Origin: Nostoc desertorum CM1-VF14
GTDB lineage: Bacteria > Cyanobacteriota > Cyanobacteriia > Cyanobacteriales > Nostocaceae
Reading direction: 5' to 3'
Length of the DNA: 64,000 nucleotides
Assembly: GCA_019359245.1 (NCBI GenBank)
Contig: JAHHHR010000016.1
Span: 1-64,000, forward strand
Shown here: positions 16,799-27,165 of the stretch, piece by piece
Layout: the number at the start of each line of letters is the position of its first letter
How positions within the stretch are numbered: the stretch's first letter is position 1
Notes under the pieces: model-generated
The model's database searches: none
What the model was told of the DNA's origin: nothing
What the model saw: only the letters and a program-made list of their open reading frames with translations
Made by a program: the position numbers and the translations under genes

Positions 16799-17263
16799 AC
16801 AGTTATTTCCTTAATTGTTATATGGTTGGATTTAGCGTCGCTAAACCTTTAAAATGTCAATATCATTACCCTATAGCGAATCTCGGTTGAGTATGGTTTT
16901 TCACCGTTAGGGCTTGCGCGATGCCTCAGGTGAGCTATACGAATGTACCTAATATTTTCCAGTCCATAATCTTTTCTAAATATCAGTACATTCAGAATAG
17001 CTTTCTAAATCAAGGTTATATCCAATACATGATCTTAGATTTTGCATAAAAATACAGTTTTTTAGATATTCAACTTAATTAAATTATACATTCAAATTTT
17101 TTACATGGTTTGCCGCATTTACGTAATTCATCTACCTACCGTCGGTAGGTTAAAATAGGTATTTCAGACGATTTTACACCATAGATAAACAGAGATAATT
17201 CTCAGGATACATCTGCGTTTATCTGCGGTTCCATGTTTATTGATAAAATTGACTGCAAGAGGT
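16799..17263. other. Intergenic region between Q-rich gene and rlmN
   Basis: No gene seen. It contains a perfect palindrome (17134-17150, listed separately), a piece of dispersed repeat near 16911-16930 (GGGCTTGCGCGATGCCTCAGG), and otherwise AT-rich DNA. Confidence 0.5.
17134..17150. promoter_or_regulatory. Perfect palindrome, possible repressor operator
   Basis: ACCTACCG-T-CGGTAGGT is a perfect dyad of the style bound by TetR-family dimers. It lies about 335 bp upstream of the Q-rich gene and 114 bp downstream of rlmN. No regulator gene is adjacent and no T tract follows, so a terminator is unlikely. Confidence 0.4.
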
Positions 17264-18358
17264 TTAATTCTTACTTGCTCTCAGTTGTCCACAAGCAGCA
17301 TCAGCTTCTAAACCACGGGAATAACGAACACTAACAGCAGTATTTTGCTGCTTAAGGACGTTGACGAATGCTTCAATCCGATCGCGGTTGGGGCGCTTGT
17401 AGTCTACTTCTTGGATAGGGTTGTAAGGAATTAAATTCACATGACTTTGAAATCCTCGCAGGCGTTTTGACAGTTCTAATGCGTGTTCTGGTAAATCGTT
17501 GACACCAGCAAGAAGAACATATTCAAAGGTAACGCGCCGCCCAGTGATTTCTACATATTCCCGACATTCAGCCAACAAATCTTCTAGAGGATAGGCGCGG
17601 GCGCTGGGTATGAGTTTTTCTCGTAGTACTTGGTTGGGTGCGTGAAGACTAACAGCAAGAGTGATTTGCAAATTGTTTTGCGCGAACTGACGAATGCGAT
17701 CGCGAATACCAACTGTAGAAACTGTAAGCGATCGCTGCCCAATACCAACATCTTGATTCAAAGATTTCAAGGCTGCTAGGACATTCTCAGTATTCAACAA
17801 CGGTTCACCCAATCCCATAAATACGACATTGCTAACTCGTTGCTGAAAATCTTCTTGCACAGTTAACACCTGATCGACAATTTCGTGCCGTGCTAGGTTG
17901 CGCTTATAGCCTCCTTTACCAGTAGCGCAGAAATCACACCCCATTGGGCAACCAACCTGAGTAGAGACGCAAACTGTTAAACGGGATTTTGGGCCATCTC
18001 CCCTTTCTCCGAAGGTGGGGATGCCAACAGTTTCAATAATTTGATCGTCTGCTAATCGTAAAAGATATTTGACTGTGCCATCGGGAGCTACAGAACGGTA
18101 ATGTAAAGTTGAGCGCCCAATGGGGATTTCTGCGACTTCTTTGCGCCATTGTTTGGAGAAGACAGAAATATCAGCTAGCGATCGCACTCCCTTGTCATAG
18201 ATCCATTCATGCAGCTGCTTCCCTCTGTAAGCAGGTTGTCCTTGCTGCTGCACCCAAGTGCTTAACTCCGCTAGAGAAGCACCTAGAAGAGGAGGGATTA
18301 ATTCTGATTGTTTTGGGTTGTGTAAGTCAACCTGAGATACAAGAGGCGTAGCAGACAT
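17264..18358 (-). CDS. rlmN: RlmN, dual-specificity 23S rRNA/tRNA A-C2 methyltransferase
   Basis: The 364-aa radical-SAM enzyme carries the cluster motif [11 protein letters not shown] (CxxxCxxC), the conserved GxGEPLLN region and the C-terminal cysteine ([11 protein letters not shown]) that forms the methyl-cysteine intermediate. It methylates A2503 of 23S rRNA and A37 of some tRNAs. Length and start (ATG 18358, [15 protein letters not shown]) are normal for cyanobacteria. A degraded copy of its central part lies 2.3 kb away at 15385-15590. Confidence 0.95.
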   Translation of the reverse strand: MSATPLVSQVDLHNPKQSELIPPLLGASLAELSTWVQQQGQPAYRGKQLHEWIYDKGVRSLADISVFSKQWRKEVAEIPIGRSTLHYRSVAPDGTVKYLLRLADDQIIETVGIPTFGERGDGPKSRLTVCVSTQVGCPMGCDFCATGKGGYKRNLARHEIVDQVLTVQEDFQQRVSNVVFMGLGEPLLNTENVLAALKSLNQDVGIGQRSLTVSTVGIRDRIRQFAQNNLQITLAVSLHAPNQVLREKLIPSARAYPLEDLLAECREYVEITGRRVTFEYVLLAGVNDLPEHALELSKRLRGFQSHVNLIPYNPIQEVDYKRPNRDRIEAFVNVLKQQNTAVSVRYSRGLEADAACGQLRASKN

Positions 18359-18436
18359 AAAAAATTAAGAGTTGATGTAGGATCTCTATCCTACACCTGC
18401 CAGATTAACTTAGACTTGACCAAAGAAGATGGGGAA

Positions 18437-18790
18437 TTACCCAAAAGTTGTACCGTTCCAGCCCCACATCGCACCCTTAGCGTCTGCAAACTCTATATAA
18501 ATGCGATTTTTAGGCACACCTAGAGTTTGGTTAATCTGCTGGCAAAAGTCCTGACTCATTGCTGCGGTTTGATCTGGCTTCATCGTGCCAACGCTCTTAA
18601 TTTCAATGTAGCAAACTGGGTCTATATTCCCCGCAAAAGTCATGGGAATTTCTGGTTCAAAAGCAGTCATGACGTATGATTCTGGTTTTCCCAAATGTTT
18701 CGCTAACTTGGCTGATAAGTTTAAAAGCATTGATTCAATTTCAGCTTTTTGAGGAGCAGATACAGAAGTTTGCACTTTAATTAATGGCAT
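18437..18790 (-). CDS. MIF/phenylpyruvate tautomerase family protein
   Basis: The 117-aa product begins MPLIKVQTSVS, exposing Pro after Met removal, the catalytic base of the tautomerase superfamily. It has the family landmarks of MIF: KHLGKPESYVMTAF, the CYIEIKSVG strand, and NRIYIEFADAKGAMWGWNGTTFG at the C-terminus. Bacterial MIF homologues act as keto-enol tautomerases; the physiological substrate is not known. It lies 78 bp upstream of rlmN on the same strand and may be co-transcribed with it. Confidence 0.9.
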   Translation of the reverse strand: MPLIKVQTSVSAPQKAEIESMLLNLSAKLAKHLGKPESYVMTAFEPEIPMTFAGNIDPVCYIEIKSVGTMKPDQTAAMSQDFCQQINQTLGVPKNRIYIEFADAKGAMWGWNGTTFG

Positions 18791-18893
18791 AGTAACGAAT
18801 TAGAATTTTGGATTTTATTCACACTGTTAAGTTTACCGAACCGCAAAAGAGATGAGGGAGAAGAAAAAAGAATTAATCACCAATGCCCAATTT

Positions 18894-19721
18894 TTACTGA
18901 TGAGATGAGCGGAATAGATGACTATGTTCGGGATTATATAAACGCGATCGCCCTTTTGCTGCCGAGAGTGCTGGGCTGATGATATAAAGTGTAGTGCGAA
19001 TTAGTTTTTCTTGATGAGTGCAGTCTGCCATTTCATTCAGGGGGACAACTTTGATTTTTTCATCAGGCCATCCGATGCGAAAGCAAATTGCAATGGGGGT
19101 TTCGGCTGGGTAATGTTCGAGTAGTTTAGCTTGGGCATTTTCGACGTGACGCGCACTTAGATATAAGCAGAGGCTAGCCTGATGTGCTGCGAGAGAGGCT
19201 AATTCTTCAGTGGCGGGGACTTCTGTACGTCCACTGATGCGAGTCAAAATAATAGTTTGGACTAAACCAGGGACAGTCAGCTCTACTTTGAGTTTGGCAG
19301 CTGCGGCTTGGAAGGCGCTGATACCAGGTACGATTTCAAAAGGAATATTTGCCTCTGCGAGGAGGTGCATTTGCTCGTGGATGGCACTGTAGAGACTAGG
19401 ATCGCCAGAATGAAGACGGACTAAAGATTTGTGCTGCGATCGCACCCTATCGATCATGATCGGCAAAATCTCTTCTAAAGTCTGATTCGCAGTTCTAATT
19501 ATCTCCGCATCTTTTCGGCAAATTTCTAAAATCTGTTCGGGTACTAAAGAATCAGCAAATAGAATCACATCAGCAGCAGCCAGTAGTTTCTGCGCTTTCA
19601 CCGTTAATAAATCAGGATCTCCAGGGCCTGCTCCCACAATATACACAGATGGTTCTATAGCAGCATATAGTGTTTTTTTATAACTCGGGTTTTCTCTATA
19701 TTCACTTTTAGAAGAACACAC
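18894..19721 (-). CDS. cobM: CobM, precorrin-4 C11-methyltransferase
   Basis: The 275-aa SAM-dependent tetrapyrrole methyltransferase contains VYIVGAGPGDPDLLTVKA, the RLHSGDPSLYSAI segment and GLVQTIILTRISGRTEVP, diagnostic of CobM/CbiF within this family. It methylates C-11 of precorrin-4 in corrin-ring synthesis. The start is uncertain: GTG 19721 is the first available and adds about 25 residues before the domain. No other cobalamin gene is adjacent, consistent with scattered cob genes in cyanobacteria. Confidence 0.88.
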   Translation of the reverse strand: MCSSKSEYRENPSYKKTLYAAIEPSVYIVGAGPGDPDLLTVKAQKLLAAADVILFADSLVPEQILEICRKDAEIIRTANQTLEEILPIMIDRVRSQHKSLVRLHSGDPSLYSAIHEQMHLLAEANIPFEIVPGISAFQAAAAKLKVELTVPGLVQTIILTRISGRTEVPATEELASLAAHQASLCLYLSARHVENAQAKLLEHYPAETPIAICFRIGWPDEKIKVVPLNEMADCTHQEKLIRTTLYIISPALSAAKGRSRLYNPEHSHLFRSSHQ

Positions 19722-19818
19722 GGCAATCCCTCAAAAACTTTTTTGATATTTTCTCAGTATCTTTCCGGATTCACCCTCTTTCCCTAGTAGAGAGTAATGG
19801 TAGATGCACCCTGGTTAA

Positions 19819-19853
19819 GCCCTAGAGAATACTCTGGGGCATTTTTTATTTTT
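19819..19853 (+). terminator. Plus-strand terminator without a known upstream gene
   Basis: GCCCTAGAG (19819-19827) and CTCTGGGGC (19832-19840) form a stem with a single G-T pair around AATA, followed by a long T-rich tract. Polarity is clearly plus, yet both flanking genes (cobM, lgt) are on the minus strand, so it may end an unannotated small RNA starting near 19740. Confidence 0.6.
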
Positions 19854-19907
19854 GGGTATTGAGCATTGGGCATTAGTTATTCTTTCTCCCCCTGCTCCCT
19901 CATCTTC

Positions 19908-20783
19908 TCATTCCCTCACTTCCCCATCTCCTCTGGGAGTAGGCACTACATCGGGTAAAGGGCGTTTGAGTAAGTAAAGCCAAGCTAATCCAACTAATCC
20001 AAATAAAATTCCTAGACTGCTGATTACTTGTGCTATCCGTAACGGCCCTAGCATCAAGCTATCAGTGCGAAAACCTTCAATCCACAAACGTCCTAAGCTG
20101 TACGCTGGCCAGTAAATTAAGAACAGCGTGCCTACCTTCAAACGTGGCTTACCGGATAAAGACCGGAAAAACAACGTTATCAGCAGCGCAAACACCATTA
20201 GATCCCAGAGAGACTCGTACAGGAAAGTGGGATGGAAGTAATCGAAACTCGCATACTCTAAAGGACGATGCTCTGGTGGAATATACAGCTTCCAGGGTAA
20301 ATTTGTCGGATCGCCAAAAGCTTCAGAATTAAAGAAATTGCCCCAACGTCCGATCGCCTGCCCTAAAATCAGTGAAGGCGCTACTAAATCTGCTAGCTGC
20401 CAGAAAGAAACCTGCTTGATTTTGGCAAAGATTAACGCAGCTATAACCCCACCAAGAATCGCTCCATGAATAGCAATACCTCCTTCCCAGATAGCAAAGA
20501 TTTTTCCTGGAGTTGGAGCATATTTTGACCACTCAAAGAAAACGTAATATAGCCGTGCGCTAGGGATTGCCCCAATCAACAACCAAAAGAATAAATCGCC
20601 TAGCAACTCAGGATTAACATTACGGCGTTTTGCCAAATGCTGGGAAAGGATGACGCCAATTAATACTGCTGTGGCAATCAATAAGCCATACCAACGGATA
20701 CTTAGTGGCCCTAATCTCACCAGAATGGGTCCTGGAGAAGTAAATTGAAACGCCAAGGGCAAGGTGGGAAAATCCAGTGCCAT
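19908..20783 (-). CDS. lgt: Lgt, prolipoprotein diacylglyceryl transferase
   Basis: The 291-aa multi-pass membrane protein contains the Lgt signature around [13 protein letters not shown], the N-terminal [20 protein letters not shown] and the conserved PTFLYES helix. It transfers diacylglyceryl from phosphatidylglycerol to the lipobox cysteine of prolipoproteins. Length and start (ATG 20783) are normal. The last residues ([11 protein letters not shown]) run into purine-rich spacer. It shares its orientation with cobM. Confidence 0.95.
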   Translation of the reverse strand: MALDFPTLPLAFQFTSPGPILVRLGPLSIRWYGLLIATAVLIGVILSQHLAKRRNVNPELLGDLFFWLLIGAIPSARLYYVFFEWSKYAPTPGKIFAIWEGGIAIHGAILGGVIAALIFAKIKQVSFWQLADLVAPSLILGQAIGRWGNFFNSEAFGDPTNLPWKLYIPPEHRPLEYASFDYFHPTFLYESLWDLMVFALLITLFFRSLSGKPRLKVGTLFLIYWPAYSLGRLWIEGFRTDSLMLGPLRIAQVISSLGILFGLVGLAWLYLLKRPLPDVVPTPRGDGEVRE

Positions 20784-21078
20784 GAAAAATTACCTAGAAG
20801 AGTTCGTTAACTACCCACGCACTTTGCTAAGTACGGAGTTTCTTGCATCTCGAATCCTGGAACTGTACTTAAATCCTCCACAACATTGTGGGGATGTAGG
20901 TAAAAAACCAGTATCCATATTTAGGAGTCTAATTCCTAACGCCTAGTTGAGCATAACTTGTACTACCAAAACAATTGAGTTTAGCATCCTTCCCCAAAGC
21001 GCAAGATGGTAGATTTGAGTAGGTTAAACAAAACTGCTTCGATATAATCACTTAAACAACTTTGATATATTTAAAATT

Positions 21079-21630
21079 GTGATTGCTATTTATCCTGGTA
21101 GCTTCGACCCCATCACCTTGGGACACCTTGACCTCATCCAGCGCGGTAGTCGGCTGTTTGAGCGGGTGATTGTCGCTGTACTGCGGAACCCAAACAAAAT
21201 GCCACTTTTTAGTGTGGAGCAACGGCTAGATCAGATCCGGCATTCTACACAACATCTACCTAATGTAGATACAGACAGCTTTGATGGTCTTACCGTCAAC
21301 TATGCCCAAATGCGACAAGCACAAGTTTTGCTTAGGGGTTTACGGGCTGTGTCAGATTTTGAAGTGGAGCTGCAAATGGCTCATACCAATAAAACTCTTT
21401 CTACCCAAATAGAAACAGTTTTTCTTGCAACCTCAAATGAATATAGTTTTTTAAGTAGTAGTGTGGTAAAAGAGATTGCAAGGTTTGGTGGCTCTATCGA
21501 TCATCTCGTTCCCCCACACATTGCCCTAGATATATACCAATGCTACAATCACAACTCTCCAATGTTGAACCCAATCTCAACGGAAGCAATCCCCCCCCTC
21601 AAGAATATGTCGGTGGAGAGGGAAGCGTAG
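21079..21630 (+). CDS. coaD: CoaD, phosphopantetheine adenylyltransferase
   Basis: The 183-aa product starts at GTG 21079 (read [20 protein letters not shown]), with the nucleotidyltransferase TxGH motif (TLGH) and the C-terminal SSSVVKEIA motif. It catalyses the penultimate step of coenzyme A synthesis. CoaD is usually about 160 residues; here about 25 extra C-terminal residues ([17 protein letters not shown]...) extend into the next gene, giving a 91-bp overlap in a different frame. Confidence 0.94.
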   Translation: MIAIYPGSFDPITLGHLDLIQRGSRLFERVIVAVLRNPNKMPLFSVEQRLDQIRHSTQHLPNVDTDSFDGLTVNYAQMRQAQVLLRGLRAVSDFEVELQMAHTNKTLSTQIETVFLATSNEYSFLSSSVVKEIARFGGSIDHLVPPHIALDIYQCYNHNSPMLNPISTEAIPPLKNMSVEREA

Positions 21631-22208
21631 ATATTCAGCAGGAACTCAACCGTCTAGAAGAAATGGTTCTCTCTAGTCTCAGGATTCCGCTGACGGGACG
21701 CACTCTCATAGATGAAGAAAAGCTGCTCGATCAGCTTGATTACATCCGGCTTGCTTTACCATCACTGTTTCAAGAAGCAGCAGCTATCCTCGACCAAAAG
21801 GACGAAATTCTGCTGGAAGCGGAAGAGTATGGACAGCAGGTTGTTGAGGCCGCGCAAGCAAAAAGAGCGCAAATTTTAGCTGAAAGCGATATTATTCAAC
21901 AGGCAGAACAAGAAGCTGAACAACTGCGGCGACAAGTGCAGCAAGAGTGTGAGGGAATAATGCAAGAAACCCTCACCGAAATTGAGCGCAAGCGGTATGC
22001 TTGTCAGCAAGAATTAGACCAAATGCGACAAACTGCGATCGCTCAGGCTCAAGAAATTGAAGATGGTGCTGATGCTTATGCTGATGGCATTTTAGGAAAT
22101 ATCGAGCAGGATCTCAAAGATATGTTGCGAATTGTTACCAACGGACGGCAACAATTGCAAATTGATAACCTCACCCAGCGCAATTCACCTCCTAGTAAGA
22201 AAAAATAG
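21540..22208 (+). CDS. DivIVA-like coiled-coil protein
   Basis: The 222-aa product has a disordered Pro/Asn-rich N-terminus (encoded in the overlap with coaD), a helical region around [26 protein letters not shown], and a long charged coiled coil ([39 protein letters not shown]) resembling DivIVA and ATP-synthase b-type stalks. Similar proteins are annotated DivIVA domain-containing in cyanobacteria. No transmembrane segment is present. Co-transcription with coaD is implied by the overlap. A role in cell shape or division is inference. Confidence 0.75.
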   Translation: MLQSQLSNVEPNLNGSNPPPQEYVGGEGSVDIQQELNRLEEMVLSSLRIPLTGRTLIDEEKLLDQLDYIRLALPSLFQEAAAILDQKDEILLEAEEYGQQVVEAAQAKRAQILAESDIIQQAEQEAEQLRRQVQQECEGIMQETLTEIERKRYACQQELDQMRQTAIAQAQEIEDGADAYADGILGNIEQDLKDMLRIVTNGRQQLQIDNLTQRNSPPSKKK

Positions 22209-22442
22209 AGGTTCTAAGGAGAGATGGGGAAAAATTATAGGTTGGGTTTCGCTATTGCTTAACCCAGCAATTTTCATTAAGGGAAACTTTTGGCTTTCTA
22301 TACCTAACTGGTAATAGAAGCAAAACTATCTTTCCACAAAAGTTTCAGTTTAGGCTTTCATGCAACGGCTTTGCAGGAGTATCACGTTGCCACAAAAAGG
22401 GATAAAGTCGAGCTAAGAATATGGTGTTTTTACACAAGATGA

Positions 22443-23789
22443 TTACAAAGTATATGTAAAATCTTCCACCAGCATACCGGGAACTAAACTACCTCCAAGT
22501 TGGCGACTTTCATAAGTTCCTACTTCGGGAATGAATTCTTGAAAAGTGGTCAAATCTACTAACTTATCTCCCCAAAAGCGATAAAGACTTTCATCAAAAC
22601 GTAAGTTTTCAATGGGGGCAATGATTTCTCCATTTTCTACCCAAAAACAAGCATAACGAGTCATACCTGTAATTCTACCAGTGTGGCGATCGCTCCAATT
22701 TAAGTAATGCAAATTTGATAGATACAATCCTGTATCCAATCTCGGAAGAATCTGCTCAAATAGTAAATTTCCTGGACTCACTTCTGGCGCACGTAGAGTC
22801 TCTGAATCATTAGCACCATTGGCAATTTTTTGATATTCTTTAGCAGTCCGAGAATTCACCAAAGTATTTACCAAACTTCCTTTTTCTATTACAAATAACT
22901 CTGGTGCTGCTATTTCTCCTAATTCATTAAATCGTGGTACTAAGCCTTGTTGAAAGTTTTCTTTCAAACTAAATCTTGGGGAAAGTTGTTTTTCTTGACG
23001 CGATAACGCAGCCAAAGCACTATTTCCTTGTTGGATATCAGCTTCGCTTACTGCTCCCCAAGAAAGCATCAGTAATAAATCTGCAACAGCAGCAGGTGCA
23101 AAATATGTTTTATATTGTCCCCGTGACAATTCTTTGGCTGGGCGAGCAAGCAATTCTAGTTGCTTTTTGCCTTCGCTGATTTTGCCTATATAAGCAGATT
23201 CATCCCAATCACTCCCTGCGAATGTACCTTTAACAGCTTGTCCAGAGGAGGAAAACAGAGAATAATCTAAGGTAAAAGAATCAGTAGCAAACCAGTGTTT
23301 TTGACCGTTGGAATCACCGTAAGCTTTAACTACCACTCCTCCTGCATATATTCCTGTAAAATCTAATTCAGCAACTAGTTCTAGCACAGTTGGTACTACT
23401 GCTTCCGCCGCCAATAAATCCCCAGAATGTATTTCTCGACTGGTATTATTTCCTGATGGTAAAACTAGATACGGATCGATGGGTAGTAAAATAAGTTCGT
23501 CACGTAGTTCTTGCAAAGCAGTATATGCTAACTGCCAATCTACATCCCAATTTCCAGTAAAGGGAAACTGCCTAACACTGCTGCGCTGATCTGCCATCAA
23601 AGTAAGTTCGATCCAACCATCAGTAACACAACCCGTTTGCCGCACTTTCGCATGATTGAAACGAGTAAATTGACTCCTTTCACTGCTGAGTTTCACAGTA
23701 AATTGTTCACTTTCGGCTTTTTTAATTAATAGAGTTTCAATTAGTTGATTAAAGCTGACTTCTAATGCAGATAATTCTTCAATTTTCAT
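22443..23789 (-). CDS. TldE/PmbA-family subunit
   Basis: The 448-aa product belongs to the TldD/PmbA family. It lacks the HExxxH zinc motif of the partner but shows the family C-terminal domain (GLYLSNLHYLNW...GMTRYACFWVENGEIIAPIENLRF...SLVPGMLVEDFTY). TldD/TldE heterodimers are metalloproteases that degrade or mature peptides and process CcdA-type antitoxins and RiPP precursors. It is the downstream gene of the pair, 232 bp after the TldD-like gene on the same strand, and is likely the inactive TldE-type half. Confidence 0.88.
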   Translation of the reverse strand: MKIEELSALEVSFNQLIETLLIKKAESEQFTVKLSSERSQFTRFNHAKVRQTGCVTDGWIELTLMADQRSSVRQFPFTGNWDVDWQLAYTALQELRDELILLPIDPYLVLPSGNNTSREIHSGDLLAAEAVVPTVLELVAELDFTGIYAGGVVVKAYGDSNGQKHWFATDSFTLDYSLFSSSGQAVKGTFAGSDWDESAYIGKISEGKKQLELLARPAKELSRGQYKTYFAPAAVADLLLMLSWGAVSEADIQQGNSALAALSRQEKQLSPRFSLKENFQQGLVPRFNELGEIAAPELFVIEKGSLVNTLVNSRTAKEYQKIANGANDSETLRAPEVSPGNLLFEQILPRLDTGLYLSNLHYLNWSDRHTGRITGMTRYACFWVENGEIIAPIENLRFDESLYRFWGDKLVDLTTFQEFIPEVGTYESRQLGGSLVPGMLVEDFTYTL

Positions 23790-24021
23790 AGATATTAAAT
23801 ATTAATAGTGAATAATGAGGAGAAAAAGTTAGGGTTTAGGAGTTTTTTGATTCAAATATCTTAAGTAGCTAGGCATAAATAAATTAAAGTTTTTATTAAA
23901 AACTTTAGCCCTAATAATCTTTGTTTTGAGTGATGAATCGCTACACTACGAACTAAGATTTTATGTTTAATAATGCCTAACTATTTAAGTACCAACTTTT
24001 CCCTCCTAACTCCTAACTTTG

Positions 24022-25461
24022 TCAACTTCCTCCACCAAAAACTTCTACATTAGCAAATACACAAACAGGTGAACCGTGTCCTACCCAAATAGCTTGATTT
24101 GGTTCACCTTTGCCACAATAAGGAGTACCGTACATTTGCCAGTTGTCAGTACCTCCTACTTGGATTAAGCTATGCCAAAATTCTGGTGTTGTTGCCCGAT
24201 AATTGGGATTACGGAGGGTTTTGGTGAGTTTACCATTTTCAATTAATTTAGCGTACTCGCAACCAAATTGGAATTTGTAGCGGCGATCGTCAATTGACCA
24301 AGATCGGTTAGATTCCATATAAACGCCGTGTTCTATCCCAGCAATAATATCTTCAAAGGTTGCATTTAAAGGTTCTAAATTTAAGTTACCCATGCGATCA
24401 ATGGCTGGTCGATTCCATGAAGAAGCACGGGCACAGGCAACTCCTGCTACACCTGCTCTTGCTTGACTCTCTAAACTGCCTATACCTCGTTGGAGTACAC
24501 CTTCTTTTACTAAATACTCCCGCGTTGCTACAGCGCCCGTATCATCAAAGCCATAGCTGGCAAATTCACCAGGCACGGTAGGATCAAAGGTAATGTTCAT
24601 TAGTGGCGAACCATATACTAGGTTGCCAAAATCACTTTTATTAACGAAGCTGCCCCCAGCATAGTTACGCTCATCTCCCAAAATTCGGTCAATTTCTAGG
24701 GGATGCCCGACACTTTCATGGATTTGCAACATCATTTGGTCTGGGGCTAAAACTAAGTTGGTGCGGGTGGTTGGGCATTCCTCTGCTGTCAAGAGTTCTA
24801 CTGCTTGTTCGCCAATTTGCCGCACCCGATGCCATAAGTTTTCTTGTTTTAAAAGTTCTAGTCCACCTTGGTAACAGTTTGCCTGAGAGCCGTTGTTGCT
24901 GCGCTGCTGTACAACGACCCCATCTTGGGCGGTTGCTCCGTAATGAGTGCCTACAGATAGAGTTTTTTGATAGACTTCTGAGCCGTTGCTGCTAACAAAC
25001 CAAGACTCTCTCTCAATAGTGCTGGCACTGGCTATAGTTTGCACAATCTTGTCGTTGACTTTCAGTGTTTGGCAAATCCGAACCAGTAAATCGTTGATTT
25101 CTCCCGGACTCAAAGCATCTAATGGCTCAAGGAATGGAGAATTATATTCACCAACGACTTTAGGACGCTCACTTTCACGGAAGGGATGTATCCACCATTC
25201 ACTGGCTGCTAATGCTTGTTTATAGGCTGTTTGGACAGCTGCTTGTAGGGAAGGCAGTTCTAGGGAGTTAGTTGCTGCATAACCCAGACAGCCATTTACT
25301 AAAACTTCCAGCATGGCTCCTACAGTGAAGGATTTGCCATTTAGTTGGGGTAAGGCGTCACGGACTGAACGGGTAGTAGAAGTCTCCTTTACGGCTCTAA
25401 TACCGATCCAATCAGCAGGAATATCGAAACTAGCGATCGCTTTTTTTAGAGTAATCAACAT
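24022..25461 (-). CDS. TldD-family zinc metalloprotease subunit
   Basis: The 479-aa product carries the TldD active-site motif HESVGH (within MLQIHESVGHPLEIDRILGD) and the conserved distal region SPVCVFANVEVFG, so it should bind zinc and form the catalytic half of a TldD/TldE heterodimer with the next gene. It starts 13 bp after the cysS stop codon, making a cysS-tldD-tldE transcription unit plausible. Substrate is unknown. Confidence 0.9.
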   Translation of the reverse strand: MLITLKKAIASFDIPADWIGIRAVKETSTTRSVRDALPQLNGKSFTVGAMLEVLVNGCLGYAATNSLELPSLQAAVQTAYKQALAASEWWIHPFRESERPKVVGEYNSPFLEPLDALSPGEINDLLVRICQTLKVNDKIVQTIASASTIERESWFVSSNGSEVYQKTLSVGTHYGATAQDGVVVQQRSNNGSQANCYQGGLELLKQENLWHRVRQIGEQAVELLTAEECPTTRTNLVLAPDQMMLQIHESVGHPLEIDRILGDERNYAGGSFVNKSDFGNLVYGSPLMNITFDPTVPGEFASYGFDDTGAVATREYLVKEGVLQRGIGSLESQARAGVAGVACARASSWNRPAIDRMGNLNLEPLNATFEDIIAGIEHGVYMESNRSWSIDDRRYKFQFGCEYAKLIENGKLTKTLRNPNYRATTPEFWHSLIQVGGTDNWQMYGTPYCGKGEPNQAIWVGHGSPVCVFANVEVFGGGS

Positions 25462-25474
25462 AATAATTTAAAAT

Positions 25475-26920
25475 TTAATTCCGGTGCCAGCGTGTACCAT
25501 CACGGCTATCAATTAGCGTAATCCCTTCTGCTTGGAGTTCGTCACGAATGCGATCGCTTTCGGCAAAATTCTTGCCTTTACGTGCTTCTTGTCTTTGTTG
25601 GATTTTCACTTCAATTTCCGCATCGCTTAAAGCTTCTGTTGTAGAAGTTTCTACCTCTGGCTTGGCTTCTAAACCCAAAACTCCAGCTAATGCAACAAGA
25701 GTTTGCCATTGACGCTTTAACTCATCAGGGGAAGTTTCGGTTTTCCCTTCATGCAAAATAATATTTCCTTCACGGCGCAGTTCTTTGGCTAATTCAAACA
25801 GCACTGTCAACCCACCAGGAAAATTAAAGTCGTTATTCACAGTTTCTTGGAAGCGTTCAACAGTTTCAGGGAGTAGTGAAGCAGTTTCCATTCCCCATCC
25901 TAGTTTTTTACCGTATTGGTAGCCGAAAAGTAACCCTTCTCTAATGGTGTGCCAACCGTTGGTTGCTGCGGCGATCGCTTCGTCGGTAAAATCTATGGGT
26001 GTACGGTATTGAGCAGTCAGTACAAATAACCGCACTGCCATCGGGTCAACTCCTCGATCCAGCAAGTCTCGAATAGTGGTGAAATTGCCCAAAGATTTGG
26101 ACATTTTTTCACCATCTACCTTCACCATGCCGTTATGCAGCCAGTAGCGCGCCAGGGGTTTTCCTGTCACAGCCTCAGATTGGGCAATTTCGTTTTCGTG
26201 GTGGGGAAAAATTAAGTCAGCACCACCAGCATGAATATCTATGGTATCACCCAAGCGATCGCGCACCATTGCCGAGCATTCAATATGCCATCCCGGACGA
26301 CCTGCGCCCCAAGGTGACTCCCAAGCTGGTTCTCCTGATTTTGCCGCCTTCCATAAAGCAAAATCAAAGGGGTCTTTCTTTTTCTGATATTCTGGATCTT
26401 CTATGTTGACGCGATCGCTTTTCCCGGCTTGCATATCTTCTAACTTGCGCCCAGAAAGCTTGCCATACTCAGCAAACTGCCGGACTGCATAATACACATC
26501 ACCATCAGCAGGGTAAGCAAAACCCTTATTTTCCAACTCATGAATTAACCGTTGAATGCCATTCATTGTATGGGTAGCACGGGGATATTCATCAGCTTCT
26601 TTGATTCCTAGCCGCGCCATATCCTCAAAATATGCTTTGATAAAGCGATCGGCTACAGCTTCCATTGAAGAATGTTCAACACAGGCTCGATTGAGAATTT
26701 TGTCATCAATATCAGTAAAATTTTGGATATATCGGACTTCATAGCCGATAAACTGGAGGTATCGGCGAATTACATCCCAAACGATGCAAGCTCTCGCATG
26801 ACCCAAATGGCAGTAGTCGTACACCGTCACGCCGCAGTAATACATCTTAACTTTGCCTGCTTCGACTGTTTCAAACGGTTCTTGACGACGGGTGAGGGTA
26901 TTGTAAAGGGTTAGGGTCAT
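25475..26920 (-). CDS. cysS: CysS, cysteinyl-tRNA synthetase
   Basis: From ATG 26920 the 481-aa product reads MTLTLYNTLTRRQEPFE, followed by YCGVTVYDYCHLGHARA (HIGH motif as HLGH with the zinc-ligand Cys), HHENEIAQSEA and KMSKSLGNF (KMSKS). It charges tRNA-Cys. The frame is open to 26989 but the extra 23 residues (LDCHPSCFTLLLR...) show no homology. The C-terminal IQQRQEARKGKNFAESDRIRDEL is the usual tRNA-binding end. Confidence 0.95.
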   Translation of the reverse strand: MTLTLYNTLTRRQEPFETVEAGKVKMYYCGVTVYDYCHLGHARACIVWDVIRRYLQFIGYEVRYIQNFTDIDDKILNRACVEHSSMEAVADRFIKAYFEDMARLGIKEADEYPRATHTMNGIQRLIHELENKGFAYPADGDVYYAVRQFAEYGKLSGRKLEDMQAGKSDRVNIEDPEYQKKKDPFDFALWKAAKSGEPAWESPWGAGRPGWHIECSAMVRDRLGDTIDIHAGGADLIFPHHENEIAQSEAVTGKPLARYWLHNGMVKVDGEKMSKSLGNFTTIRDLLDRGVDPMAVRLFVLTAQYRTPIDFTDEAIAAATNGWHTIREGLLFGYQYGKKLGWGMETASLLPETVERFQETVNNDFNFPGGLTVLFELAKELRREGNIILHEGKTETSPDELKRQWQTLVALAGVLGLEAKPEVETSTTEALSDAEIEVKIQQRQEARKGKNFAESDRIRDELQAEGITLIDSRDGTRWHRN

Positions 26921-27062
26921 AACAGAGTAATGCTGAAATAAGAAGATACGTAATAATAGGGTAAAGCAGCTGGGATGACAGTCCAGCATCCCTATGCTAG
27001 TACGTCACGGCGGAAATCAACATACTATTAGACAAAATCTCAAAAGCCTAGAAATCAAGGGT

Positions 27063-27089
27063 TTTTGACTTTTGACTTTTGATTTTGAC
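27063..27089 (+). repeat. TTTTGAC heptamer array
   Basis: Two perfect TTTTGAC copies are followed by TTTTGAT and TTTGAC, 77 bp before the CobW-type gene. A short dispersed palindromic piece (CCGCCTTGCGGCG) follows at about 27093-27105. Confidence 0.7.
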
Positions 27090-27165
27090 TTCCGCCTTGC
27101 GGCGCTAGTGTTTTCTGGACTATCTGCGCTACATTACTATTTTTTGACTATTTGATAACAGCGCT

